A stretch of 31,332 nucleotides of DNA from SYOC01 sp050185455 (GCA_050185455.1 JBFWZL010000009.1:1-31332); one strand, 5' to 3'; positions 1-7,687 are shown, counted from the first letter of the stretch. The notes: generated by a model from the sequence alone, not told the origin. Numbers and translations: made by a program.

Positions 1-6
1 GCATGC

Positions 7-51
7 GTAAGGCGTAACGGATGATCGCGGAACTCCGCCGTTACGCCTTAC
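7..51. repeat. 14-bp perfect inverted repeat (hairpin)
   Basis: Arms GTAAGGCGTAACGG (7-20) and CCGTTACGCCTTAC (38-51) are exact reverse complements around a 17-nt loop. No T-tract follows, so it is not a classical terminator. It may be the edge of a repeat element that continues outside the window. From 61 to 195 I see no convincing gene. Confidence 0.75.
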
Positions 52-195
52 ACGCTACGTTTACCGAGTAGAAAGACGTAACACTGTACGCGCCGGGGAG
101 ATATTCGCACGACCTGACCTGCTCCTTCCCTTACGGGCGCCTTCGTCACGGCGGCGTTGCCGGTCTGGTTGAGCGATAGACAAGGACAGCGGTCG

Positions 196-422
196 ATGAC
201 CTTTGAGGAGACTCTGATATAGGTGCGGGAGTTGTTGGAGCGCGAGGAGCGAATAGCCTATCGTATTCTTAAGCGACGGTTCGAGTTGGATGACAACGAC
301 CCACCGAAGCGCACCAGATGTTATCTGAGATGTACAACTGGTTCACCGAGGGCTTTGACACGAAAGACCTACAAGAAGCCAAAGCGTTGATCGAAGAATT
401 GAGTGATTGGGCCAGTGAGTGA
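196..422 (+). pseudogene. Collapsed adenylate cyclase/ATPase-like gene (both ends only)
   Basis: An ATG at 196, preceded by AAGGA at 183-187, reads MTFEETLI, then an amber codon at 220-222, then VRELLEREERIAYRILKRR and FELDD. From memory this matches the N-terminus of large class III adenylate cyclase/AAA-ATPase/TPR proteins, which usually have Gln where the amber lies (CAG to TAG). After about 300 the match stops. A second frame from 318 to the stop at 420-422 reads MLSEMYNWFTEGFDTKDLQ followed by EAKALIEELS, which resembles the C-terminal tail of the same proteins. The middle (cyclase, ATPase and TPR regions, normally several hundred residues or more) is missing, so this is an internal-deletion relic. 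Family assignment is from recognition only; no catalytic domain remains. Confidence 0.6.
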
Positions 423-424
423 TT

Positions 425-515
425 GAATGATTGAGCCATTGGGCGATTGGATCAGTTAAAAATCGTCTTTCTTAATGAATCAATGACCCGATGAGCCAAT
501 GACTCAACAATTTGA
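425..515. repeat. Imperfect palindromic GATTGAG/ATTGG-type repeat
   Basis: Right after the relic gene, short degenerate units (GATTGA, GATTGAGCC, GCGATTGG) are mirrored about 40 nt later by complementary units (AATCAATGACC, GAGCCAATGACTCA). The two halves pair imperfectly. It looks like a worn palindromic intergenic repeat, with no coding potential I would trust. Confidence 0.4.
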
Positions 516-518
516 ATT

Positions 519-558
519 AGTTTAATTTTTAGGCTAATTTTAGATTCATGATTAAACT
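519..558. promoter_or_regulatory. Candidate autoregulatory operator of the TA pair
   Basis: An AT-rich stretch holds an 8-bp inverted repeat, AGTTTAAT (519-526) and ATTAAACT (551-558), that straddles the antitoxin start codon. It also holds a direct repeat, TAATTTTTAG (523-532) and TAATTTTAG (535-543). Phd-type antitoxins commonly bind palindromes at their own promoter; that this is such a site is inference. There is no clear Shine-Dalgarno before the ATG at 548. Confidence 0.4.
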
Positions 559-793
559 GAACATTCATGAAGCAAAGACGCATCTTTCGCGCTATCTCAA
601 ACACCTGGAAACTGGAGAAACCATTCTGCTGTGTAGACACAACGTCCCTATTACCGAGATTCGCCCTTTGCCCCGGCAGCGCAACACTCCTCGCCCTCTC
701 GGGACGGCCAAGGGGAAGGTCAAGGTGCCGCCAGAGTTCTTCGAGCCGCTACCTGAAGAGATTCTCCGGACTTTTGAGGGACAGGGGTCATGA
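548..793 (+). CDS. Phd/YefM-type antitoxin
   Basis: An 81-residue protein whose N-terminus (IKLNIHEAKTHLSRYLKHLE, then GETILLCRHNVPITEI) has the Phd/YefM fold pattern: a short strand, the 'EAKTHLS' helix and the 'ITEIRP' strand. The C-terminal half is proline-rich and charged (about 42-81) and should be the disordered toxin-neutralising tail. The stop overlaps the toxin start by ATGA, so the two are translationally coupled. By family it binds and neutralises the PIN ribonuclease and represses its own promoter. Length is normal for the family. Confidence 0.88.
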   Translation: MIKLNIHEAKTHLSRYLKHLETGETILLCRHNVPITEIRPLPRQRNTPRPLGTAKGKVKVPPEFFEPLPEEILRTFEGQGS

Positions 794-1176
794 TGGTGCT
801 GGTGGATACCGACACGTTCCTGTGGATGGCCGCCGCCGCCCCTGAACTCTCCGGACAAACGCGTACTGTCGTCACCAACCCCGACAATGAAGTATATCTG
901 AGCGCTGCCTCAGTATGGGAAATCGCGATAAAGCACGCGCTTGGCAAGCTCCCGTTGCCAGAACCGCCGCGACAGTCTGTTCCTTCGCAGTGGGAGTTAC
1001 TCGCACTCACGACGCTTCCGATCGAAGAAGCTGCGGTGTTAGCGCTGGATCGTCTGCCGGTGCTGCATCGCGACCTGTTTGATCGGATATTAGTCTGTCA
1101 AGCGCTCACACACGGTTTGGTGATCGTGAGTCCTGATCCGCAGATTCAGCAATATCCGATACCAACCCTGTGGTAG
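790..1176 (+). CDS. PIN-domain ribonuclease toxin (VapC-type)
   Basis: A 128-residue single PIN domain of the group usually paired with Phd-type antitoxins. Acidic metal-binding positions are visible: D6 in 'LVDTDTFLW', E44 in 'SVWEIAIK', D95 or D98 in 'HRDLFDRIL', and D116 in the terminal 'VSPDPQIQ' strand. The ending 'YPIPTLW' is typical. By family it is a Mg2+-dependent endoribonuclease that cuts tRNA or other RNA when freed from its antitoxin; its target cannot be read from sequence. The start at 790 overlaps the antitoxin stop; a second ATG follows at 793. The pair looks intact and lies beside a decayed gene, as mobile or addictive modules often do. Confidence 0.9.
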   Translation: MMVLVDTDTFLWMAAAAPELSGQTRTVVTNPDNEVYLSAASVWEIAIKHALGKLPLPEPPRQSVPSQWELLALTTLPIEEAAVLALDRLPVLHRDLFDRILVCQALTHGLVIVSPDPQIQQYPIPTLW

Positions 1177-1246
1177 CAGCAGTTCAAGAGATGCAGGCCA
1201 CTGCGGAGGCTGAATCCTCTTTACACTCTTCAGGGCATGACCCTAC

Positions 1247-1933
1247 TTATGCTTCCCTCACTCGTCCATCTTCACAATGCAACACCCGCGTCGCCACGTT
1301 GACGAGGCGCGGATCATGACTCGCGACCGGCACTGTGCGTCCTTCTTCATCAACGAGTTGGCGCAATAAACGAATGACCTCTTCGCCGTTCTGAGAATCC
1401 AGACTACCCGTCGGTTCATCAGCGATAATGATGGGCGGCTGGAGCGCCAGGGCGCGCGCCAGGGCGACGCGTTGCTTTTCTCCGCCGGACAGCTGGACGG
1501 GTAAATGGGTCAAACGATGGGCAAGGCCGAACCGATTGAGGAGCTTTTCCGCTTCTTGCCTTGCGATTTGAGAGGAACGCTTGTCTAACCGTAACACGGT
1601 TTCGACATTTTCTTGCGCCGTGAGCGCCGAAAATAACTGGAAGAACTGGAACACAAAGCCGATCTGTCGCAGACGAAATTGGGCCAAGGTTCTGGGAGAA
1701 AGAGCGCGGAGATCCGTACCTGCGACGTAGATTGCACCGTTCGTCGGTTGGAGGAGCCCCCCGATCAGTGACAAAAGGGTTGTTTTCCCCGCTCCTGACG
1801 GGCCAAGAAACAAGACCAGCTCGCTAGTGTTGATCTCTAAATTGACCCGATCGACTGCGCGGACGGCCGCGTCGCCCTGGCCATACACTTTACTGACATT
1901 TTGCAGGATAATGAGTGCCGAGTGTCGAGTCAT
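1247..1933 (-). CDS. ABC transporter ATP-binding protein (LolD/MacB type)
   Basis: A 228-residue nucleotide-binding domain with all motifs: Walker A GPSGAGKT (44-51), Q-loop Q96, signature LSGGE (148-152), Walker B PIIIADE (167-173) and switch His206. Length and the 'PTGSLD' D-loop match the LolD/MacB/FtsE group, which works with FtsX-like permeases and usually moves substrates out of the inner membrane or does mechanical work rather than importing. It is the last gene of the minus-strand block, 23 nt after the permease. AGAGG lies at a good distance before the ATG. Substrate is unknown; context suggests a lipid made by the polyketide synthase and methyltransferase upstream (inference). Confidence 0.92.
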   Translation of the reverse strand: MTRHSALIILQNVSKVYGQGDAAVRAVDRVNLEINTSELVLFLGPSGAGKTTLLSLIGGLLQPTNGAIYVAGTDLRALSPRTLAQFRLRQIGFVFQFFQLFSALTAQENVETVLRLDKRSSQIARQEAEKLLNRFGLAHRLTHLPVQLSGGEKQRVALARALALQPPIIIADEPTGSLDSQNGEEVIRLLRQLVDEEGRTVPVASHDPRLVNVATRVLHCEDGRVREA

Positions 1934-1956
1934 GACTAACCTCTAACTCCCAGCCC

Positions 1957-3060
1957 CTAGCCTTTGAACGCTACCAAGGGATCGATGCGAGCAATTCGTC
2001 GCGCTGGCGCTAGCGCGGCGAGAAGACTCATGCCAATTGTGCTTAGCAATGCCCAGAACGCGTGGAGAGGATGCCACGAAGTGGGGAATTGCGGCACGAA
2101 GTATTGCGCGGCTGCGGCTACGCCCCAACTGCAAGGCACGGCGAGCAGCCAGCCGCAGAGGCCGCAGATAAGCGCTTGTGCGGCGACTGTTCGATACAAC
2201 GCGCCGTCCGACGCGCCGATCGCTTTGAGGACGCCATACTCCGCGCTGCGTTCAACCGTCAGTGTGTAGACGGTCAACCCGATGATGACTGCGCCAACGA
2301 GCGCGCCGATCACTTCAAGTACGCGCAGGATCGGCAGGAAATTATCACCAGTCAAAGAGAGATTATTAGCAATGAATTGGTCTTTGGTATAAGCCGACAC
2401 CAAGGACGATGTTTGCTCAATGCGAGTCACCGCTTCTTGGGGAGAGACGTGCGGCTCAAGCTGCACCAAGAAGTAGTTTACCATGCCGCCGAGGCCAAGC
2501 AATTGTCTGGCCTGCGCGATCGTCACAAACGCATATTGATATAAAAAACAATTCCCGCCTTGAGCGATGCCGACGACTTGGAGAGGCGTTCCCGCAACGG
2601 TTACCGTGTCTCCCAGATCGATGCTTTCCTTGCGGGCAAAAACGGTGTCAACGACAATTTCTCCCGCGTTTTCCACCTGACGGCCACGGAGCAAGCGAAC
2701 CGGACCGCTTTCTTTATCGTTCACCCCGACGATAAAGGTATGTCGTTGGCGTCCGCGCACTTCACACGTCATCAGACGACCGACAAACGAGGCAACCCCT
2801 TCGACTTCCTCCGCCTCGTAAAATCTGCTCTCTCCAGCAGCGGGAAGAATGGAGAGCGTATGGAACAGGTCTGAGGCGCCTTTCTGACCAACCCATACAT
2901 CCGCATGGATGTGACGCAGATAGGCGGACATATTATCCCGCCATCCCGCGTACAGCCCCATGAGAAAAAGCACGAGCACAACCGAGCACGTGATGCCAAG
3001 AACCGACAAGAGAAAACGACCTTTGTAGACTAATAAGTTGCGAGAGGCCAGAAGCAACAT
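1957..3060 (-). CDS. FtsX/MacB-like ABC permease
   Basis: A 367-residue permease with one N-terminal membrane helix (about 16-38), a periplasmic MacB-core-like domain (about 40-235) and three C-terminal helices (about 248-268, 291-315, 333-352). The FtsX-family stretch 'ERSAEYGVLKAIGAS' (270-284) and the final 'ARRIARIDPLVAF' are diagnostic. Such proteins pair with the LolD-type ATPase encoded next and undergo mechanotransmission rather than forming a classical pore. The start overlaps the methyltransferase stop by one base (TAATG), with GGAGGA just upstream, so the two genes are translationally coupled. That coupling is the best evidence that the transporter serves the methylated product. 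Confidence 0.9.
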   Translation of the reverse strand: MLLLASRNLLVYKGRFLLSVLGITCSVVLVLFLMGLYAGWRDNMSAYLRHIHADVWVGQKGASDLFHTLSILPAAGESRFYEAEEVEGVASFVGRLMTCEVRGRQRHTFIVGVNDKESGPVRLLRGRQVENAGEIVVDTVFARKESIDLGDTVTVAGTPLQVVGIAQGGNCFLYQYAFVTIAQARQLLGLGGMVNYFLVQLEPHVSPQEAVTRIEQTSSLVSAYTKDQFIANNLSLTGDNFLPILRVLEVIGALVGAVIIGLTVYTLTVERSAEYGVLKAIGASDGALYRTVAAQALICGLCGWLLAVPCSWGVAAAAQYFVPQFPTSWHPLHAFWALLSTIGMSLLAALAPARRIARIDPLVAFKG

Positions 3061-3626
3061 TAGCGTCCTCCACCAGGAGCAGGAAGGAAGCGCGGCTTCT
3101 TCGCCATTTTGACCGCGTAATCTGGTCGAGAGAAAAGTTCAGTCTCTTCAACCTGAATGCGAGCCTGTAACACAAAGGCGTTCAGTATGGAACAGACCAG
3201 GGCGGTGAGGTAGGCGGTATGAGTCAGAGGTAAGGCGAACATCTCAACGATGACAATCGTGTAATTAGGGTGTCGGACATAACGATACGGTCCTGTATCA
3301 ATGATAGGGCGCGTAGACGCCACTACCTGCGTGTTCCATTGCTCGCCCAGGCTGCGCCACACCCAGATACGTCCAGCTACGCAAGCGGCTAATAAAGACA
3401 GCATCCCCCAGCCCAGCGGAGGAATGAACGCTCTTTCCAGCCACCAAACTTCCGCGACGCTGCCAAGAAAAAGGCTGGTATGGACGACGACCATGAGGGG
3501 ATAGGTTGGTTCCGTGATGTGTCGTCCGCCTTCCTCTAGTAGCCGTGATTGATGCCGGTGGGAAACCACGAGTTCTCCGAACCGCAGGAGAACGAATCCG
3601 AGAAGGAGAGCAAAATACCAAAGCAT
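3060..3626 (-). CDS. Isoprenylcysteine carboxyl methyltransferase-like O-methyltransferase
   Basis: A 188-residue polytopic membrane protein of the ICMT/PEMT-like family. The SAM-binding hallmark 'GPYRYVRHPNY' is at 112-122 and the C-terminal 'RIQVEETELF' carries the conserved Arg and Glu pair (about 156-161). Four or five hydrophobic helices fit an integral inner-membrane enzyme. Homologues next to bacterial type III polyketide synthases (BpsB in Bacillus, SrsB in Streptomyces) methylate alkylpyrones or alkylresorcinols, so the same role is inferred here. It lies 107 nt after the synthase and overlaps the permease by one base. No clear ribosome binding site precedes the ATG at 3626. Confidence 0.88.
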   Translation of the reverse strand: MLWYFALLLGFVLLRFGELVVSHRHQSRLLEEGGRHITEPTYPLMVVVHTSLFLGSVAEVWWLERAFIPPLGWGMLSLLAACVAGRIWVWRSLGEQWNTQVVASTRPIIDTGPYRYVRHPNYTIVIVEMFALPLTHTAYLTALVCSILNAFVLQARIQVEETELFSRPDYAVKMAKKPRFLPAPGGGR

Positions 3627-3733
3627 AAAGCAGTCAGTTTTCAGCTGTCAGCAAGTAGGTCAAAGAAAGGACACAGAGACCGTCCCATTTTTCACTCGCT
3701 GTCTCTCGTTTCCCAACTCCTGCCTCCGAGGCT

Positions 3734-4786
3734 CTATACCCATTCCAGCAGCAATGTTTCCGCGCTGAAGCCCGGTCCGAAGGCGAGCAGTAGACCAAGA
3801 TCTCCGGATTGAGTTTTTTCTTTCGACAAAAACTGGTCGAGAATAAAGAGCACAGAGGCCGAGGACAAATTCCCGTAGTCTCGCAAAATGCGGCGACTTA
3901 TGGCTGTTTGTTCTTCGGGGAGGTTTAGGCATTGTGCGAGACCATCCAAAACGCGCCGGCCGCCCGGATGTATCAAAAAGTGGGTGATGTCAGTGGCAGT
4001 TAAGCGCTGACGCGCGAGAAACGTTTCGACGAGCTGAGGAACCTTTGCGCAAACCACGGCGGGAATCTCGGCGGAGAGGACAATATGTAGCCCTGAATCT
4101 TTCAGGTCGAACCCCATCAGGTCGGTTGTGTGCGGAAACAAATTACTTTCTGTAGCGAGCACACGAGGATTGCCTCGTTTCGCTTCGCCAGTGAGTAACA
4201 CGGCGGCGGCGCCGTCCCCAAACAGGGCGCTGGAGACGATATTCGCGGGAGAGACATCGCGCACTTGAAAAGTGAGAGACGGCAGCTCTACCGCAACTAC
4301 AAGCACGGTATGCTCGGGAAAAGCACGGAGGTAATCGAAGGCGCGGGCGAGCGCGGCCGCGCCGGCGGCGCATCCCAGTTCAGTAATGGGCAGACGCTTC
4401 ACTTGAGGAGAGAATTCCAACGCGTTGACGAGGTAGGCGTCGAGCGAGGGAATCATGAATCCGGTACAGGACGTTGAGATAATCAAATTGACCACTTCTG
4501 GCGATACGTCCGCTTCTGTGAGGCATTGGCGCGCGACTTGTTCCCCGAGACGGCGAGACTGTTCTTGGTACAAACGGTTTGCTTCCGTCACGGATAATTT
4601 ATTAACCAAATCGAATAGATCTCGACATCCGTAGCGTGTCTGCACGGCGGCGTGGGCGAACACGCGCTGGGCGAGGGTCAACAGCCGTTCGTCCTCGGCA
4701 AGCCATAGTGGTAACGAACGAAGGATTTCGTCTTGATCATAGCGATGTAGCGGATGCGCGGTGGCGGTGGCGTGAATAGTAGCCAT
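3734..4786 (-). CDS. Type III polyketide synthase (chalcone/stilbene synthase family)
   Basis: A 350-residue thiolase-fold synthase with the full Cys-His-Asn triad: C107 in 'STSCTGFMIPSLDAY', H273 in 'FLIHPGGRRVLDG' and N306 in 'RDYGNLSSASVLF'. The C-terminal 'AFGPGFSAE' loop replaces the usual GFGPG by Ala at its first position. By family it extends an acyl-CoA starter with malonyl-CoA and cyclises the product to alkylpyrones or alkylresorcinols. I chose the ATG at 4784-4786 because 'MATIHATATAHPLHRYDQ' aligns with usual family N-termini; an upstream ATG at 4882 would add 32 odd residues and overlap the phosphoesterase. No strong ribosome binding site is seen. It sits 53 nt after the phosphoesterase and before the methyltransferase. 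Confidence 0.92.
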   Translation of the reverse strand: MATIHATATAHPLHRYDQDEILRSLPLWLAEDERLLTLAQRVFAHAAVQTRYGCRDLFDLVNKLSVTEANRLYQEQSRRLGEQVARQCLTEADVSPEVVNLIISTSCTGFMIPSLDAYLVNALEFSPQVKRLPITELGCAAGAAALARAFDYLRAFPEHTVLVVAVELPSLTFQVRDVSPANIVSSALFGDGAAAVLLTGEAKRGNPRVLATESNLFPHTTDLMGFDLKDSGLHIVLSAEIPAVVCAKVPQLVETFLARQRLTATDITHFLIHPGGRRVLDGLAQCLNLPEEQTAISRRILRDYGNLSSASVLFILDQFLSKEKTQSGDLGLLLAFGPGFSAETLLLEWV

Positions 4787-4839
4787 GACGAGCAGGATAA
4801 AGACAGAAGGAGAGACAGAGAAGGGGGCAAGACGCCACG

Positions 4840-5496
4840 TTACATATATTTTAATTCTGCGTACATTTCGTTGCCTTGACAATGCACGATGATATACCTG
4901 CCCGCGGAAAAGGGACCGGCATTGAGGATTTTGGTTCGTCCGATGAAATCAATGCCAGGAGACTCGTGAATATGGCCGGTGATACATACGCGCGGTTGGT
5001 GTTGGGCGATAAATTGTCGAATGGAGAGACTGCCAACCGGCGCTCCATTGGTTAAACGGTCAAGGAGCGTGGCGTACAGTGGAGTATGACTCACCATGAG
5101 TTGGAGAGGGGCATCGGCCACTTCGGTATAGGCTTGGGAAAGAATGGCTCCAAGTTCTTCATCTCGATACTCCAACGGAGTGCAAAAAGGCGTGATGTTC
5201 GACCCGCCACAACCAAAAATGCCAAGGTCATTGATGCGTCGATGCCGCCCATGTAGAGCCGCCTCCTCGCTTTGGCAAAGCTCAATAACCTCGGGACGAT
5301 CGAGATTGCCGGGGAGGGCAAGTACAGCAGGGTAGTATGACCGCGCCGCGTCCAGCACTTGTTTTGCCTCAACGCGCCCCCCGAAATTGGTGAGATCGCC
5401 CGAAAGGATGAGGAGATCTGCCGTCGAGAGTTCTACCGCAATCTTCTCCATCTGCTTGACCGCCATATGTACATCGCCAAAAGACACGATTTTCAT
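4840..5496 (-). CDS. Calcineurin-like metallophosphoesterase
   Basis: A 218-residue single-domain enzyme with the five metal-site blocks: D8-x-H10, G33-D34, 'GNLD' around N64, H137 in 'VSHTPLY' and 'GHIH' (174-177). Size and motif spacing fit the small YfcE/MJ0936-like group of phosphodiesterases or phosphatases; substrate is unknown. AAGGAGA lies 7 nt before the ATG at 5494-5496, which fixes this start over an upstream one at 5556. It is the first gene of the minus-strand block, but a role in polyketide metabolism is only suggested by position. Confidence 0.9.
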   Translation of the reverse strand: MKIVSFGDVHMAVKQMEKIAVELSTADLLILSGDLTNFGGRVEAKQVLDAARSYYPAVLALPGNLDRPEVIELCQSEEAALHGRHRRINDLGIFGCGGSNITPFCTPLEYRDEELGAILSQAYTEVADAPLQLMVSHTPLYATLLDRLTNGAPVGSLSIRQFIAQHQPRVCITGHIHESPGIDFIGRTKILNAGPFSAGRYIIVHCQGNEMYAELKYM

Positions 5497-5643
5497 CTGG
5501 CTCTCCTTGCGCATGACGCCTGGGAATGTTCTAGTAGATGGCTCTTGGGGGGTCAACGGATCAAGGCAGTGTGTAAGGCCTGGCCTTGCAAAAGCCTGAA
5601 GAATAGGGAAATACTACACCCACCCGGAAGGCGTTGGACGCCT

Positions 5644-5943
5644 ATGGAAAAAAATATCCGCTCTAAAGTATTAGCTATTGGCCGTCCTTTACGAGTCGAG
5701 TTACAACTCGACGGCGAGTGGCTTGACCGTCTGCGCAAGTTGCTGCAGGAAATGGGAGAAGAGGGTGGTTCGTACCCGCTTCACCGTTATCTAGAAGAAT
5801 TGCTAGAAGCGGATATTGTGTACCGGGAAAGCCATCATACGCGCCGACGTGGGCCATTTGTCCAAAGAGAAGCGATCATCCGCTGGCTCCGGCAACAGCG
5901 CAACGCCGAAAATCGAACGAATGCTGCTGCCGGGAAACGATAG
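5644..5943 (+). CDS. Small basic protein of unknown function
   Basis: A 99-residue ORF transcribed away from the phosphoesterase. It is charged and mostly helical in appearance, with an opening 'RPLRVELQLDGEWLDRLRKL', an amphipathic middle (about 40-60) and an Arg/Gln-rich C-terminus ending in a lysine/arginine tail. No cysteine pairs, membrane helix or signal peptide are seen. An in-frame extension to 5359 overlaps the phosphoesterase and is not credible. The ATG at 5644 has only a distant GGAAGG. I do not recognise the family; the helical, basic character would suit a nucleic-acid-binding or adaptor protein, which is a guess. Confidence 0.6.
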   Translation: MEKNIRSKVLAIGRPLRVELQLDGEWLDRLRKLLQEMGEEGGSYPLHRYLEELLEADIVYRESHHTRRRGPFVQREAIIRWLRQQRNAENRTNAAAGKR

Positions 5944-6027
5944 TGAGCAACTGAAACCGGTCCAACTTGTATTCGCACGCTGCTTGCTTCTTGCATTTTT
6001 TCGCGAAAGCACACCGCTGACGCTCCT

Positions 6028-6789
6028 ATGAGTTTGAGTAATCTGCGCATTGTCCTTGTTCAGCCGCGATACTCCGGAAATATCGGCGCGGTGGCTCGGG
6101 CGATGCGCAATATGGGGCTCCATGATTTGGCTTTAGTGAATCCGGCTCCTGTACGCCGAGAGCAAGCTGACATGATGGCCGTGCATGCACGTGAAGTGCT
6201 GGACGCTATGCGTATTTACTCCTCCCTGCGCGCGGCGGTAGGAGATTGTGGGTTCGTGGTGGGGACCACGTGTCGTTCCGGGCTATACCGTGATCATGCC
6301 GAGTCTCCGCGCAAGCTCGCTCCGCAGATCATTTCGCTAGCCGCCGATAACCGCGTTGCGTTAGTGTTCGGACCAGAAGAGAGCGGCCTGACCAATGAAG
6401 ATTTGCGAGTCTGTCATCGTCTCGTGACGATTCCCACCGCGCCCTCTTATGCGTCCTTGAATATGGCGCAGGCGGTTTTGCTTTGCTGCTACGAGGTGTT
6501 TCTTGCGGCGCAAGGAGAGAAACCGCTCCCTGATTGTGCGTTAGCAGTTGCGGAGCAACAAGAGCTGATGTACGAGAGATTGAAGCGATCCCTGCTTCAA
6601 GTCGGCTTCTTACACAAGGATAATCCCGAGCACATCATGCTCGCGTTGCGTCGTATTTTCGGGCGTGCGGGACTCGAGGAGCGCGACGTGCGCATTTTGC
6701 TGGGGATGGCGCGCCAGATCGAATGGTATGCTAACGGCGGCTGGCGTCACGAATTGACCTCCGCGGGCATGGAAAACATAAGAACCTAG
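6028..6789 (+). CDS. trmJ: tRNA (cytidine/uridine-2'-O-)-methyltransferase TrmJ
   Basis: A 253-residue SPOUT/SpoU-class methyltransferase. Motif 1 'YSGNIGAVARAMRNMG' (15-30), motif 2 'VFGPEESGLTNEDL' (123-136) and motif 3 'IPTAPSYASLNMAQAV' (135-150 region) form the trefoil-knot SAM site. The added C-terminal helical tail (about 175-250) separates TrmJ from short TrmL-like enzymes. By family it 2'-O-methylates position 32 of tRNA as a cytosolic dimer. It heads a plus-strand run of housekeeping genes; no strong ribosome binding site is visible before the ATG. Confidence 0.9.
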   Translation: MSLSNLRIVLVQPRYSGNIGAVARAMRNMGLHDLALVNPAPVRREQADMMAVHAREVLDAMRIYSSLRAAVGDCGFVVGTTCRSGLYRDHAESPRKLAPQIISLAADNRVALVFGPEESGLTNEDLRVCHRLVTIPTAPSYASLNMAQAVLLCCYEVFLAAQGEKPLPDCALAVAEQQELMYERLKRSLLQVGFLHKDNPEHIMLALRRIFGRAGLEERDVRILLGMARQIEWYANGGWRHELTSAGMENIRT

Positions 6790-6812
6790 CGACCCGTATC
6801 CAGCGATGTTTC

Positions 6813-7025
6813 ATGGCTGAAGTCATTCACTTACGCGCCGTGCGGCAAGCGCGTCGCAAGCAGCAAGAGCAGGAACATATCCACCTCTGTGTGGAAATTC
6901 TCGGTCAAAGCTTACAAGCACGGCTGGCTGAACTTTCTTGTGCACCGGAGGAAGAATGGGCGGTGCGGGCTGGTAAAATCCGCAAGCTCAGTGAACTCCT
7001 AGAATACGCGACTGGGTTATTGTAA
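6813..7025 (+). CDS. Small conserved-looking protein, unknown function
   Basis: A 70-residue ORF 23 nt after trmJ on the same strand. The N-terminus is very basic (RAVRQARRKQQEQEH) and the rest is two amphipathic helices rich in Leu, Ala and Glu, ending 'ELLEYATGLL'. No zinc ligands or membrane segment are seen. I do not recognise it. Codon use and spacing look like a real gene, but the start lacks a clear Shine-Dalgarno. It probably belongs to the trmJ transcript. Confidence 0.6.
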   Translation: MAEVIHLRAVRQARRKQQEQEHIHLCVEILGQSLQARLAELSCAPEEEWAVRAGKIRKLSELLEYATGLL

Positions 7026-7087
7026 AAACTGCGCCACCTCCGTCGAGGAACGGGATTGCGCGCTATCGTGGGTAAGAGAGGGATTTC

Positions 7088-7687
7088 ATGGCAAAAGCTG
7101 CTTCTTCGACTACAAAGGGGACGGTGTCGGGCAAAAAGACGACTACGAGCAAACCAAGGACTCGCGCGCCGCAAAGCACTGAGATAATACCTGCTTCCAC
7201 CGTATCTGAAACCGATGCCTTGGCGTCGATTCTCCAGCGACTCGATACACTGGAGGAAAAAATTTCCGTGGGATTCTCAGGGCTGATGGAAGAGATGCAC
7301 GCCCTCAAAACGACCCCGGCAGCGGGAGGAGCAGAGTCCGAAGCCGTACCAGACTCGTCCTTACCTTTGGTGGCGGATCTGTTGCGCCGGCATCTTATGG
7401 AACATTTGACTCCAGTAACAGCGGGTCTGAAACGCTTGGAAGAACGGGTCGGTTTCGTTGCCAATCGCCTCAAGCATGGCGGTAGTAGCGGTGGCGGGCA
7501 GGACCGACAAAAACCCTGGCGTCATGAACAAGGTCGCCACGCGCGGCCACCCCGTGGACAGCCGAATGGACAGCGTCCTAATCAGGGGCAGCCTCAACAA
7601 TGGACGCCTCCCTCCGCAGCGTCTGTTCAAGGGCATTTTGCCCCACGTCCACTGCATGGTGGAAAGTTGGCTGAAGAGGAAGATTAA
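7088..7687 (+). CDS. Low-complexity protein: basic tail, coiled coil, Gly/Arg/Gln-rich tail
   Basis: A 199-residue protein with three parts. Residues 1-40 are Lys/Thr/Ser/Pro-rich, like histone H1-type tails. Residues 45-75 and 95-130 form heptad-like helices ('ILQRLDTLEEKI', 'LKRLEERVGFVANRL'), suggesting self-association. Residues 131-199 are Gly/Gln/Arg/Pro-rich with RG-type and 'GQPNGQRPNQGQPQQ' stretches, and end in an acidic 'EEED'. GAGAGGGA precedes the ATG. No enzyme domain is seen. The layout is typical of nucleic-acid-binding or condensate-forming scaffolds; that role is inference. It lies between trmJ and rpoZ. Confidence 0.7.
   Translation: MAKAASSTTKGTVSGKKTTTSKPRTRAPQSTEIIPASTVSETDALASILQRLDTLEEKISVGFSGLMEEMHALKTTPAAGGAESEAVPDSSLPLVADLLRRHLMEHLTPVTAGLKRLEERVGFVANRLKHGGSSGGGQDRQKPWRHEQGRHARPPRGQPNGQRPNQGQPQQWTPPSAASVQGHFAPRPLHGGKLAEEED

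Noticed and set aside
2062..2544. Plus-strand ORF of 160 codons
   Set aside because: It is the antisense shadow of the permease gene, with Arg/Cys-rich composition and no ribosome binding site.
4787..4882. Longer N-terminus for the type III polyketide synthase
   Set aside because: The 32 extra residues match no family N-terminus and overlap the phosphoesterase gene.
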